Below, one piece after another: positions 8,223 through 16,890 of a DNA stretch of 38,295 nucleotides (the stretch's first letter is position 1; every line of letters begins with the position of its first letter). The notes beneath the pieces were generated by a model. The model was given only the letters and a program-made list of their open reading frames with translations. It was not told the DNA's origin and ran no database searches. The stretch is from the NCBI GenBank assembly GCA_025934635.1, contig JAICWX010000052.1:1-38295 (forward strand), given 5' to 3'. This DNA comes from Streptosporangiaceae bacterium (GTDB lineage: Bacteria; Actinomycetota; Actinomycetes; Streptosporangiales; Streptosporangiaceae). The translations under genes were made by a program, and so were the position numbers.

Positions 8223-8702
8223 ATGCCCGGGACCGACGGAGAGCCACGCTGGCTGAGCCCAGGTGAGCAGGAGGCGTGGCGCGCCACCGTGAACCTGTCC
8301 CAGCTGCTCCTGCGCCAGCTTGACCGCGACCTGACCGCGCACGGGCTGAACGGGCACGACTACGAGATCTTGGTCGAGCTGTCCGAGGCCCCGGGCCAGC
8401 GGCTGCGGATGACCGAGCTCGCCGACGCCACCAGCCAGTCCCGGAGCCGGCTGTCCCACCAGATCTCGCGGATGGAGAAACGCGGCCTGGTCCGGCGCGA
8501 CGAGTGCGAGGGCGACAAGCGGGGCACGTTCGCCGTGCTGACCGCCGAGGGCGCGGCGGCCATCGAGCGGGTCGCGCCCGACCACGTGGAGAACGTGCGG
8601 CGGCATTTCATCGACCGGCTCTCCCCGCGCCAGCTCGAGGAGATCAGCGACGCCTTCGGTCCCATCGTCGAGTACCTGCGCAAGATCCGCGACCGCGACT
8701 AG
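8223..8702 (+). CDS. MarR-family transcriptional regulator
   Basis: A 159-residue winged-helix repressor. Helix 1 carries the dimer part (WRATVNLSQLLLRQLDRDL). The DNA-binding core runs from about 60 to 110 with LRMTELADATSQSRSRLSHQISRMEKRGLVRR, and the wing has the Asp-Lys-Arg motif typical of the family (EGDKRG). It is read divergently from the 316-residue gene and converges on the acetyltransferase gene. The ATG sits at the expected transcript start, so the mRNA is probably leaderless. The ligand and targets are unknown. Confidence 0.9.
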   Translation: MPGTDGEPRWLSPGEQEAWRATVNLSQLLLRQLDRDLTAHGLNGHDYEILVELSEAPGQRLRMTELADATSQSRSRLSHQISRMEKRGLVRRDECEGDKRGTFAVLTAEGAAAIERVAPDHVENVRRHFIDRLSPRQLEEISDAFGPIVEYLRKIRDRD

Positions 8703-8728
8703 CGGCGATCTTCAGAACAGCACTGGTC

Positions 8729-9586
8729 TTAGAACAGCACCGACATCAGGCGGCCGGTCTCGGTGAAACCCGCCCGCCGGTACGCCGCCCGGGCGGGGGC
8801 ATTGAAGTCGTTGACGTAGAGCGACACCAGCGGCGCAACCGACCGGACCGCCTCCACCACGACCGCGGCCATGCCCGGGGCGGCCAGCCCCTGGCCGCGC
8901 GACTGCGGCCGGACCCACACGCCCTGCACCTGGCATACCTGCGGGGTGACCGCGCCGATCTCCGCCTTGAAGATCACCTCGCCGCCCTCGATCCGGGCGA
9001 AGGCCCGGCCGCCGCGGATGAGCTGCTCCAGCCGGGCGCGGTAGGACGCGCCGCCGTCGCCGCTGGTCGGCGAGATGCCGACCTCCTCGGTGAACATGGC
9101 CACGCAGGCAGGCCACAAGATGTCGATCTCCTCCGGCCTGACCCGCCGGACCAGCGGGTCGGGCGGCAGCGGCGGCGGCCCCTGGGTGACCATCAGCGGC
9201 TGCACGGGGCGGACCTCCCGGGCCGGTCCCCAGTGCGGCCGCAGCAGGCCCCACAGGGCCTGGACCTCGGTGGCCGCGCCGACCACGGATGAGCACCGGC
9301 GCCCCTGCCGCAGGGCGCGGTCCGCGAACGCCACGACCGCGTCCGGGCTGGCCGCCACGGGAACCAGGTTGGCGCCGGAATAGCAGAGCGACTCCAGCCG
9401 CCCCCCGGGCGCGTGCCCCCACAGCTGCGCGCCCAGCCGGCCGGGCTCGAGGCCCAGGGAGCGGACCCGCGAGCTGACGAAGACGTTCGCCACCGGGTCC
9501 CGGTCGCAGATGGCAAGCACGGCGCCGCGATCCCGCTCATCGAGCAGCCGCACTGAGGCGGACCACGGCGGCTTCACCCGCAACAT
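8729..9586 (-). CDS. GNAT N-acetyltransferase with N-terminal DUF4081 domain
   Basis: A 285-residue two-domain acetyltransferase. The N-terminal half (about 10-130, VRLLDERDRGAVLAICDRDPVANVFV) is the DUF4081 type. The C-terminal half is a standard GNAT fold, with acetyl-CoA motif QGVWVRPQSRGQGLA and the end YVNDFNAPARAAYRRAGF. This family is a usual neighbour of ispG in actinobacteria (Rv2867c next to gcpE in Mycobacterium). Here about 8 kb of other genes lie between them. The last bases appear locally duplicated: AGAACAGCAC occurs at both 8712 and 8731. The substrate is unknown. Confidence 0.88.
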   Translation of the reverse strand: MLRVKPPWSASVRLLDERDRGAVLAICDRDPVANVFVSSRVRSLGLEPGRLGAQLWGHAPGGRLESLCYSGANLVPVAASPDAVVAFADRALRQGRRCSSVVGAATEVQALWGLLRPHWGPAREVRPVQPLMVTQGPPPLPPDPLVRRVRPEEIDILWPACVAMFTEEVGISPTSGDGGASYRARLEQLIRGGRAFARIEGGEVIFKAEIGAVTPQVCQVQGVWVRPQSRGQGLAAPGMAAVVVEAVRSVAPLVSLYVNDFNAPARAAYRRAGFTETGRLMSVLF

Positions 9587-9687
9587 AGCCTCAGCCTACA
9601 CGGGGCAATAGCACCGAAAACTCTCATCGTGGCCGTCCGGTCGCGCTTGTTCGCATTCGGTACCGCCGCCGCGCCGCTCATGCCCGG

Positions 9688-11358
9688 TCAGACACCCGGC
9701 GTCGGTGCGGGCACGGCCGGGCACCTGGCGTTGACCAGGCCCGGCGCCGAGGGCAGGGCCCCGGTGCCCAGGTAGGCGTTGAGGTAGCCCTGCACGCAGG
9801 AGTTCGACGGCTGCTCCATGGACTGCCCGTGGTTGCCGCCGCCCTCGACCACGACCATCCGCGCGGACGGCAGCAGCTTGTGCGCGTTCTGGGCGCCCGC
9901 GTACGGCGTGGCCGGGTCCAGCGTGCCCTGCAGCATCAAGATGCCGGGCAGCCCGGCTCCGGAGATCTGCAGCGGCTTGGCCGGCCCTTTGACCGGCCAG
10001 AACGCGCACGCGGCGTTGAACCAGGCGTTGTCCCAGGCCTGGAACGGGGCCTGGGCGTAGACGCGCTTGGTATCGGAGTCCCAGAATGACCAGTTGCGTG
10101 GCCAGCTCACGTCGGCGCACTGCACCGCGTTGTACACGGCGAACTCGTTCTCGCCCTGCACGCCATTGCTCTGGTACTGGGCGATCAGGTCCGCGGTCTG
10201 CCCGGCGTTCAGGTAGGACGACAGTGCCTGGGCCAGGCCGGGCCAGAGCTGGTCGAGATAGCCGCCCTGCAGGAACGTGTCGTCGAATTCGTCGGCGCCG
10301 ATCATACGGTCAACCGGGTGCGCGAGCAGCTGATTGCGCGCCCGGTACCAGGCTTTCTGCACCTGCGCGCCCGTGGTGCCGAGATGATACGTTCCGTTAT
10401 ATTTAGCCGTCCAGGCGAAAAATGCAGCCATTCGTCCCTGGAAGGCATAATCCTGCTGGACATTGTCGGCGTACCAGACGCCGGTGGGATCGACCACGCT
10501 ATCCAGGACCATCCGCCGCACCCGGTCCGGGAAAAGAGTCGCGTATACCTGGCCCATGTAGGTGCCGTAGGAGAATGCGAAATAGCTGATTTTCGACACG
10601 CCGAAGGCCGCGCGGATCGCGTCCATATCGCGGGCGGTGTTCGCGGACGTCATGGAGGGCAGCAGCCAGCCGTACTTCTGCCCGCAGTCGGCGGCGTAGG
10701 TTTTCGCCCGGTTGACGAGGACCTGCTCGGCGGCGGGGCTGGCCGGGATGTAGTTCGGGCGGACGCCGGCGAAGAAGTTCCGGTCGCAGCTGAGCGAGGG
10801 CACCGAGGACCCCACGCCCCGCGGGTCGAAGCCGACGATGTCGTACTCGGCGGCCACGCCCGGGCTGAGCCCGGCCGCCGTCTCGGCCGCCAGCGGCAGC
10901 CCGTCGCCGCCCGGCCCGCCCGGGTTGACCAGCAGCACTCCCTGCTGCCTGCTCTTCGGCGCGGTGGCCGGCACCATGTCCAGGGCCAGGCTGATGTGCC
11001 GGCCGCCGGGCTGGGCGTAGTTGACCGGGACGCTCAGCGTGGTGCACTGGGGCACGCCCTCCTGGGCGAGCTGGCCCGCGCAGGCGTGCCAGTGCAGCGT
11101 GCTGTGCGCCGGGACGATCCCGGAAGTCCCGGTAGCCGATCCCAAGGCGGCGGATCCCGATCCGGTCCCCGTCGCGGCGACCGCGGGCGGCGCCGAGGAT
11201 GCCGGGGCCGCCGGGCCTGATGACGAGGTGCTGGCCGAGCAGGCGCTGACCACGAGGAGCGCGGCGGTGGTCAGGAGGGCGGCGGGCCAACTCGTTCGGT
11301 CCGATGTGCCTGCTGTACCCCGGCGGCCGGTCACGCGTGAGATCGACATGTACCTCAT
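9688..11358 (-). CDS. Secreted S33-family peptidase (alpha/beta hydrolase, tripeptidyl aminopeptidase type)
   Basis: A secreted lipoprotein exopeptidase resembling the actinobacterial tripeptidyl aminopeptidases. A signal peptide with lipobox VVSAC ends at Cys40 (counting from the Met at 11358). A Ser/Ala/Thr-rich linker follows, then the fold: oxyanion motif NPGGPGGDG, nucleophile Ser263 in FAFSYGTYMG, the acid Asp in LQGTLDPATPY, and His in EGGGNHGQSM. Conserved cysteines probably form disulfides. Several starts are possible (11412, 11358, 11349); I chose the one just before the basic n-region. It has its own spacing from the ABC operon (63 bp after the ATPase stop) and could be read from that transcript. 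Confidence 0.87.
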   Translation of the reverse strand: MRYMSISRVTGRRGTAGTSDRTSWPAALLTTAALLVVSACSASTSSSGPAAPASSAPPAVAATGTGSGSAALGSATGTSGIVPAHSTLHWHACAGQLAQEGVPQCTTLSVPVNYAQPGGRHISLALDMVPATAPKSRQQGVLLVNPGGPGGDGLPLAAETAAGLSPGVAAEYDIVGFDPRGVGSSVPSLSCDRNFFAGVRPNYIPASPAAEQVLVNRAKTYAADCGQKYGWLLPSMTSANTARDMDAIRAAFGVSKISYFAFSYGTYMGQVYATLFPDRVRRMVLDSVVDPTGVWYADNVQQDYAFQGRMAAFFAWTAKYNGTYHLGTTGAQVQKAWYRARNQLLAHPVDRMIGADEFDDTFLQGGYLDQLWPGLAQALSSYLNAGQTADLIAQYQSNGVQGENEFAVYNAVQCADVSWPRNWSFWDSDTKRVYAQAPFQAWDNAWFNAACAFWPVKGPAKPLQISGAGLPGILMLQGTLDPATPYAGAQNAHKLLPSARMVVVEGGGNHGQSMEQPSNSCVQGYLNAYLGTGALPSAPGLVNARCPAVPAPTPGV

Positions 11359-11421
11359 CTTGCCCGACCTGGTCCGATGCCCGGGTCCGTCGCCTGACGG
11401 GCCGTCAGCCACCCGTAATGA

Positions 11422-12222
11422 TCAGGACGCCGCCTTGCGGTGACGCTCCTCGAGCGCCTTGCGGTACTCGGAGACGACGATGTTCGTCAGTTCCTCGACC
11501 GAGGTGTCCTTGCTGTACTTGTCGAAGGTGATCTTGCCGCCCTGCAGCAGGTTCACCCGGTCGCAGACCGGGAACACCTGGCCGTAGTTGTGCGCGATGA
11601 TGATGATCGAGATGCCCTGGTCCTTGAGGTCGCGCACGAGATCGAGGATGGCCGCGCCTTCCTTGACCCCCATGGCCGCCAGCGGCTCGTCGAGCAGCAG
11701 GACCTTGGCGTCGGAGAACACCGAGCGGGCCACCGCGATGGCCTGCCGCTGGCCGCCGGACAAGCTGGCCACGTCGACGTCCACCGACTTCAGGGTGCTG
11801 ATGCCGATGGAGTCCAGCTGCTCCTTGGCCCGCTTGCGCATCGACCGGTTGCGCAGCAGCGGCCAGCGCACCAGCTCCCGGTTGAGGAACATGTTCTGGT
11901 ACACGGTGAGCTGGTTGACCAGCGCGAGGTCCTGGTACACGATGTCGATGCCGGCCGCGCGGGCCTGGGTGACCGAGCTGAAGTGCACCTCCTCGCCGTT
12001 GAGCAGGATCCGCCCGGTGGTCGGCGCCTGGAAGCCGCAGATGGTCTTGAGCAGGGTGGACTTGCCGGCGCCGTTGTCGCCGATCAGCCCGAGCACCTCG
12101 CCGCGCCCCAGCCGCAGGTTCACGTCGACCAGTGCCGTCACGGCGCCGTAGCGCTTGGAGATGTGCTCCGCCCGCAGGATGTCGTCGGTCTGACCGAACG
12201 TCTCGCTGCCCTCTACGGTCAT
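11422..12222 (-). CDS. Sugar ABC transporter ATP-binding protein (single-domain)
   Basis: A 266-residue ATPase that energises the sugar importer. Walker A is GDNGAGKST, the ABC signature is LSGGQRQ, and Walker B is KVLLLDEP. The switch His lies in IIIAHNYGQ. RbsA and XylG carry two ABC domains, whereas this protein has only one, as in the FrcA fructose-type systems. Two copies would thus be needed per transporter. Its ATG overlaps the permease stop by four bases (ATGA), so the two are translationally coupled. Confidence 0.92.
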   Translation of the reverse strand: MTVEGSETFGQTDDILRAEHISKRYGAVTALVDVNLRLGRGEVLGLIGDNGAGKSTLLKTICGFQAPTTGRILLNGEEVHFSSVTQARAAGIDIVYQDLALVNQLTVYQNMFLNRELVRWPLLRNRSMRKRAKEQLDSIGISTLKSVDVDVASLSGGQRQAIAVARSVFSDAKVLLLDEPLAAMGVKEGAAILDLVRDLKDQGISIIIIAHNYGQVFPVCDRVNLLQGGKITFDKYSKDTSVEELTNIVVSEYRKALEERHRKAAS

Positions 12223-13280
12223 TTCCTGGCTCCGCCCAGTCGGCCGGCACTCCGCAGCCGGGTGAGGTAGGTGTTCGCGATCATGGCCACGAGGATCGCC
12301 GCGCCCAGGATGATCTGGAACTTGTTCGAGCTGATGCCGCGCAGGTTGAAGCCGTCCTGCAAGATGGCCAGCACGAGCACGCCGAGCCAGAGCCCGATCA
12401 CCGTGCCGGAACCGCCGAGCATGGCGGTGCCGCCGATGACCACGCCGGCCAGGGCGACGAGGACCACCGCGAGCTGACCGGCGCTCGGGTCGATGATGTT
12501 GTTCTTGAAGGCTTCCAGGATCCCGGCCACCGCGCCGAACCCGGAGCACAGCATGAAGTTGCCGATCTTGATCTTGTTGACCTTGATCCCGGCTTCCCGC
12601 GCGCCGAGCAGGTTGCCGCCGACCGAGATCGTGTACAGGCCCCAGCGGGTCCGGGTCAGCAGCACCTGGAAGAGCAGGACGAGGACGGTGGCCCAGATGA
12701 TCTCCGACCACGCCTCGCCGCCGAACCAGCGGCCGACGCCGAGCGAGCCTTCGGGCAGGTTGATCTGCTGGGCGGAGGAGACCGTCAGCGCGTAGCCGAA
12801 GATGATGTAGCCGCTGCCGAGCGTGGTGATCAGCGACGGGACGCCGAAGTAGGTGGTGACGATGCCGTTGACGCCGCCGATGACGACCGCCAGGACCACG
12901 ACCGTGATCACGATGGCGAGCAGGGTGGGGATTCCGGAGTCGACGAAGAAGTGCATGACGTACGGCGCCAGCATCCAGACGAAACCGACCGACAGGTCGA
13001 TCTCACCGCAGACCATCAGCAGCACCAGGCCGATGCCGATGATCACGTACGGGGCCATGTACTGGGCGATGTTGACGAAGCTGCCGTGGCTGACGAAGGC
13101 GTGGGTCGTCGTCGCGAAGTAGATGAACAAGATCGCGGCGATGAGCAGGACGCTGGCCTCGCGCTGCTTCAGGAACATGGCAGTCGCGATATTAAGGGGA
13201 CTGGGGCCCCGGGCTGCTGGCCCGTTGGCGCCGCCGAGGGTATCCGGGCTGCGCTCAGCAGTGTCGCTCACGTCGCTCAT
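12219..13280 (-). CDS. Sugar ABC transporter permease (RbsC/FrcC type)
   Basis: A 353-residue integral membrane protein with about 9-10 hydrophobic segments after a 35-residue cytosolic N-terminus. The typical family blocks are MVCGEIDLSVGFVW (the second conserved region) and FNLRGISSNKFQIILGAAILVA near the C-terminus, with the cytosolic loop ARWGLY-like TRTRWGLYTISVGGN that contacts the ATPase. It belongs to the branched carbohydrate-uptake family (ribose, xylose, fructose, inositol). The substrate cannot be assigned from sequence. It lies between the binding protein (145 bp upstream, with a hairpin) and the overlapping ATPase. Confidence 0.92.
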   Translation of the reverse strand: MSDVSDTAERSPDTLGGANGPAARGPSPLNIATAMFLKQREASVLLIAAILFIYFATTTHAFVSHGSFVNIAQYMAPYVIIGIGLVLLMVCGEIDLSVGFVWMLAPYVMHFFVDSGIPTLLAIVITVVVLAVVIGGVNGIVTTYFGVPSLITTLGSGYIIFGYALTVSSAQQINLPEGSLGVGRWFGGEAWSEIIWATVLVLLFQVLLTRTRWGLYTISVGGNLLGAREAGIKVNKIKIGNFMLCSGFGAVAGILEAFKNNIIDPSAGQLAVVLVALAGVVIGGTAMLGGSGTVIGLWLGVLVLAILQDGFNLRGISSNKFQIILGAAILVAMIANTYLTRLRSAGRLGGARK

Positions 13281-13335
13281 CCCTATTCTGCGATCTCACC
13301 TGATAGATGGTGTGGTGGAGTCATACCCACGGTAC

Positions 13336-13374
13336 GCGGCGGCCCACCGGGCTTCCAGCCGGGTGGACCGCCGC
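13336..13374 (-). terminator. Strong hairpin between binding-protein and permease genes
   Basis: Two 18-base arms (13336-13353 and 13357-13374) pair with two non-Watson-Crick positions around a TCC loop. No T-tract follows. Such a stem after a binding-protein gene usually protects its mRNA or partly terminates, giving more binding protein than permease. Confidence 0.7.
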
Positions 13375-13425
13375 TTACCTAGCACGTGCTCAGCGTGACG
13401 CGCACGTTTTTGGCGTGCCTGTCGG

Positions 13426-14598
13426 TCAGACCGAGATCGCGCCGGTGTGCTTGATGTACTGCTGGTTCTTCGTCGAGCCCTCGAACCGGCTGGGCGTCGC
13501 GGTGTACGGGGCCGCGTTGCCCTTGACCACGAACTTCAGGCCGGTGTCGGTGGCCGACGGCGACACCAGGCCGCCGGAGAGCTGGAAGAGGTAGAGGTAC
13601 AGCACCGGCAGGAAGCCCTGCAGGTACGGCGACTGGTCGATGGTGAAGGAGATCTGGCCGGCCTTGATGGCGGTCAGGGTCTGCGGCTCCAGGTCGAAGC
13701 CGCCGGCCGCCACCTTGCCGACCAGGTTGTTCTTCTGCAGCGTGGTGCCGAGCAGGGCCGTGCTGCCGCCGTCGACAGCGAAGATGCCCTGGATCTTGGA
13801 CCCGTTCGCCTGGATGAACTGCGGGATCGTCTGGGCTTCCTGCGTGGCCGAGGCGCCCGAGTCCAGGCCCTTGTTGCCGAACATGACCTTCATGCCGGCC
13901 GCTTCCAGGGCCTGCGTCGCGCCGTCCAGGCGCGGCTGGATGTTCAGCGAGCCGGGCTGGGCGATGACGCCGACGGCGGTGTCGCCCTTCTTCATCAGCG
14001 AGGCGAGCCGCTTGCCGACCTCCTGGCCGGAGACGAGCAGTTCCTGCCCGATGTAGGCCAGGCCGTTGGTGGGGTTGTCGCTGGCGCCGTTCGCGTTGTA
14101 GGTGACCACGGGGATGCCCGCCGACAGCGCGCTGTTGATCGGGTCGGTGAACGCCGTGGCCGAGACCACGGTGGTCGCGATACCCGGGGAACCAGCCGTG
14201 ACCGCGGCCTGGAAGGCCGACAGCATGGTGGAGTTGGTCGGCTGGGTGGACAGGGCGCCCGTCCAGGCCGGCGTGGGCAGGCCGAGGATCGCCGCGGCGT
14301 CGGCCATGCCGTACTGGGTCGGGGTGAAGAACGAGTTGTCCGTGACGTGGTTCACGAACGTGAACTTCCACTTGGGCGTGGTCGGGAAGTTGCCCGCGGC
14401 GTTGGCCGCGGTCCCCGACGACCCGGTCGGGGATGCGCTGCTGGAGCTCGACGAGCTGCAGGCCGCGATTAGCGCCGAGGCGGCGGCCGTCGCGCTGAAC
14501 AGGCCGGCCCCCTCGATCAGCCGGCGGCGAGAGGGCCCGTCCTTCATGTTCAGGGTCTCAATCGCTTCGTCGACTGTGACGTCGATCTTTTTCCTCAT
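13426..14598 (-). CDS. Sugar-binding lipoprotein of the ABC transporter (periplasmic binding protein type 1)
   Basis: A 390-residue extracellular solute-binding protein. The N-terminus is long (MRKKIDVTVDEAIETLN), then SRRR and a hydrophobic region end in lipobox LIAAC with Cys47. The arginine pair suggests Tat export. The mature part has the ribose/galactose-binding fold pattern: FVNHVTDNSFFTP at the first strand, PVVTYNANGA, AYIGQELLVSGQEVGKRLA, IFAVDGGSTALLG and TIDQSPYLQGFLPV. These place it among pentose/hexose/inositol binders without naming the ligand. A clear GGAGGT ribosome binding site lies six bases before the ATG. It heads the binding protein-permease-ATPase operon, with a long upstream region carrying a LacI-type operator. 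Confidence 0.92.
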   Translation of the reverse strand: MRKKIDVTVDEAIETLNMKDGPSRRRLIEGAGLFSATAAASALIAACSSSSSSSASPTGSSGTAANAAGNFPTTPKWKFTFVNHVTDNSFFTPTQYGMADAAAILGLPTPAWTGALSTQPTNSTMLSAFQAAVTAGSPGIATTVVSATAFTDPINSALSAGIPVVTYNANGASDNPTNGLAYIGQELLVSGQEVGKRLASLMKKGDTAVGVIAQPGSLNIQPRLDGATQALEAAGMKVMFGNKGLDSGASATQEAQTIPQFIQANGSKIQGIFAVDGGSTALLGTTLQKNNLVGKVAAGGFDLEPQTLTAIKAGQISFTIDQSPYLQGFLPVLYLYLFQLSGGLVSPSATDTGLKFVVKGNAAPYTATPSRFEGSTKNQQYIKHTGAISV

Positions 14599-15109
14599 CT
14601 AAGGACCTCCGTGGAATTTTCCCTGGGACGGGATACTCTCCCGAGCCAAGCCCGCAGCGTGCGCGGCGAGTCCCGTCGACTTCGTCGCGAGAGAGATATT
14701 GCTATTCCGACATCCGCTCCGGCGGATCGCCTAGTGCGGCCAAGCCTTGGTCATAATGCGACCGGCATTCAGCTTTAACTGGCGAACCGCCGCTGACGCT
14801 AGGTCTGTTCATGATCACCTGTCAAGGCACCACGCAGGCTCGATAAGCGAACGAGCCCGTTTCGATATCAGCCTCGGCATGGGCCCGTAGATGTCCGCCG
14901 GCATGGCCGCCGGACTGCCCGCCGGGCAAACGAGCAATCGCCACCGTGAACCTGGGCCTATCTCATCCCCCCTCGCGCCGTGACCGGCTGGACCGGTTCG
15001 GGTCACTTCCATGACCATGCCACATCTCGCCTCACCGGTAGCTCCACGCAACTACGTTTCGTCAATGTCGCGGTAGTCAATCCATCACGGACAAGAACAT
15101 GTGCGACGA

Positions 15110-15123
15110 TGTTAGCGCTAACA
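15110..15123. promoter_or_regulatory. Perfect LacI-family operator TGTTAGCGCTAACA
   Basis: A perfect 14-bp palindrome of the LacI/GalR operator type with the central CG step. It lies 512 bp upstream of the sugar-binding protein start and should control that operon or a promoter near 15.0 kb. The only regulator encoded next to the operon is of the DeoR family, so a LacI repressor encoded elsewhere is implied. Confidence 0.8.
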
Positions 15124-15281
15124 AGTCACTAAACGGCAACGAACATGAAACACCCTCGACACGCTCCCAGCTCAGAACGCACGGCCGGTCGCTATCCGTA
15201 AGGGTCTGGGTGACTCGGCGGGAGGGAAAACCAATTCCTTCTGTGCTGGCGCTGTGGTTGCTCTAGTTGCGGTTCGTACCG

Positions 15282-15469
15282 CCCGTGACGGGGAGCCGGG
15301 GACGCCCGTGACGGGGAGCCGGCGCCCCGGGCCGCAGCGGGATGCCGACGCCTCGGTTCGCGGCGAGGCGTCGGCGGCTGTCCGGATCGGGATAGCGACG
15401 GCCCGTACGGGCCGGGGACGCCGTCCGGGCCGGGGACGCCGGCGCCGTCCGGGGACGCCGGCGCCGTCC
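15282..15469. repeat. Short GC-rich tandem repeats in intergenic DNA
   Basis: An 18-base segment at 15282 recurs at 15304 (period 22). Further on, a 19-bp unit beginning GGGGACGCCGG is repeated exactly at 15432-15450 and 15451-15469. Neither period is a multiple of three, which supports this DNA being noncoding. Confidence 0.75.
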
Positions 15470-15672
15470 GGACCGGAGGCGCCGGTCCGGAGACGCCGAC
15501 CTGGACCGGGACGCTACGCCCCGGGCCGGGCCAGGGACGCCGGCACCGGGCCGGAGACGCGGTCCAGAACTGGAGCTCGTCAGGGGTAGAGCCACGTTCT
15601 CGATCTCAGCACTTGCTTCCGCACCACAGATCCCGCAGGTCACCTACCTTGGCACTCCCCCGGCCCCGGTAA

Positions 15673-15728
15673 CGACATGGATGCTCCATCGTTGTCGCCG
15701 CGGCGGCATCGATGCTCCATCGATGCCG
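15673..15728. repeat. Paired 25-bp palindromes, locus 2 (15673-15697 and 15704-15728)
   Basis: Two units with the CTC loop start 31 bp apart with a 6-bp spacer. The second is a perfect 11-bp inverted repeat (CGGCATCGATG, CTC, CATCGATGCCG). The first has two mismatched positions. A further half unit, CGACATCGATG, lies at 15855-15865. Confidence 0.9.
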
Positions 15729-16059
15729 TTGCGGCGGCTGCTGAGGTGGGCAGGGCAGGCATCAGGTACACCACGGGTAGCACCCGCCTCGCGGGGTGGC
15801 GATGCTCATGGTGCGTCTCGCATCAGCCCGCCGTACCTCGAGCGGCGCGGCTGACGACATCGATGCCGGGAGCCGGGTACGGGCCGGGGCAGGTGACAGG
15901 CGGGGGCTGTGGTGCGGGTGCGGTTGCTGAGGTCGGGAATCGGGGTGCGGAGCCGGGCGACTGACGCACGGAAGGCGTGCGGAGGTGCGGGCGATGGGGC
16001 TAGCGGGGTGACTGGGGTGACTGGGAACGGATGAAGGGTGGCGGTGTAGCCGGGGCGAG

Positions 16060-16345
16060 GTGGCGGGTGCTGCGGAGGACGGGGCGCGAAGGGGGACGGA
16101 GGCGGACGGCCCGGAGGCGGACGGCCCGGAGGCGGAGGCGGAGGGATGTGAGGCGGAGGGCGCGGGGCGGGAACGTGAGGCGGGGAACGTGAAGCGGAGG
16201 GCGCGGGGCGGAGGGCGCCGGGGCAGAGGGACGTGGGGCGGAGGGCGCGGGGCGGGGAACGTGGGGCGGAGGGCACGGGGCGCGGAGGGCGTGGGCGAGG
16301 GGGGCTAGGGGGGCTAGGGGGCGGGGGGCGAGGGGGTCCTGGGGT
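16060..16345. repeat. G-rich purine tract with imperfect GGCGGAGGGCGCGGG repeats
   Basis: Nearly 300 bp of the plus strand are G-rich with many runs of three or more Gs, formed by irregular repeats of GGCGGAGGGCGCGGGG type. It has strong G-quadruplex potential on the plus strand. I see no gene in it. Confidence 0.7.
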
Positions 16346-16890
16346 GGGGAGGGTGGGAACGCTCAGGAAATGTTGATGTTGGGGAAAGGTGAGGTACGGG
16401 GTAGAACGTGATATAAGGCGGGTGAGAGTGTGCTAGCGCGCGGACTTGAGACGGCGGGAGTTGCGCGGTGGCCGCACTGAGCCAGGGGCGGCGTCGCAGG
16501 GAAGCGGCGACGGCGCTGGTGCAAGAACCCGGTGGAATGAGTGGTGCCGGGCAGCAAAACGAGTAGTGCCGGCCACCAGCAGGGCCGGCCGGATCGGCAT
16601 TGCCGGCCGGACGAACACGGCCGGGGGTGCTCATGTTGAGGCGGCACGGACCGCGGCGGCGGGCACGATGCCGGGGGCAGAATCTGTAGGACGGCGGGAG
16701 CCGTGGGGTGGCGGGAATGGCGCGGGTGGGGGGGAAGCAGTGGGGACACGGGGGCGGAAACCCATGCTTTCCGACATGCGGGCCCGGAACCGAACACGGT
16801 TCGCAAACGTCTCACTGTGGACGGATGACGAAAAACTGGGGGCGACCGCCCGCCCTCGACGTCGTCCGGTGACAAGGAGGGGAAGCAGGA

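Larger units (their letters stand above)
14599..16890. other. Large divergent intergenic region with operator, paired palindromes and GC-rich repeats
   Basis: About 2.3 kb lie between the sugar-binding protein gene and the DeoR gene. Several frames are open here, but I see no convincing start, ribosome binding site or recognisable protein. The region holds a LacI-type operator (15110-15123), tandem GC repeats (15282-15469), repeat locus 2 (15673-15728) and a G-rich purine tract (16060-16345). The stretch 14620-15100 is less GC-rich and looks like a promoter and leader region. Confidence 0.6.

Noticed and set aside
15254..15643. Overlapping frames in the large intergenic region, including one beginning MTCGICG
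   Set aside because: The DNA is made of 19- and 22-bp repeats, no ribosome binding site is seen, and composition is pure Arg/Gly/Pro.
16791..16803. CGAACACGGTTCG as a DeoR operator
   Set aside because: Five-base arms are too short to stand out in such GC-rich DNA, and no second copy is seen upstream of the sugar operon.
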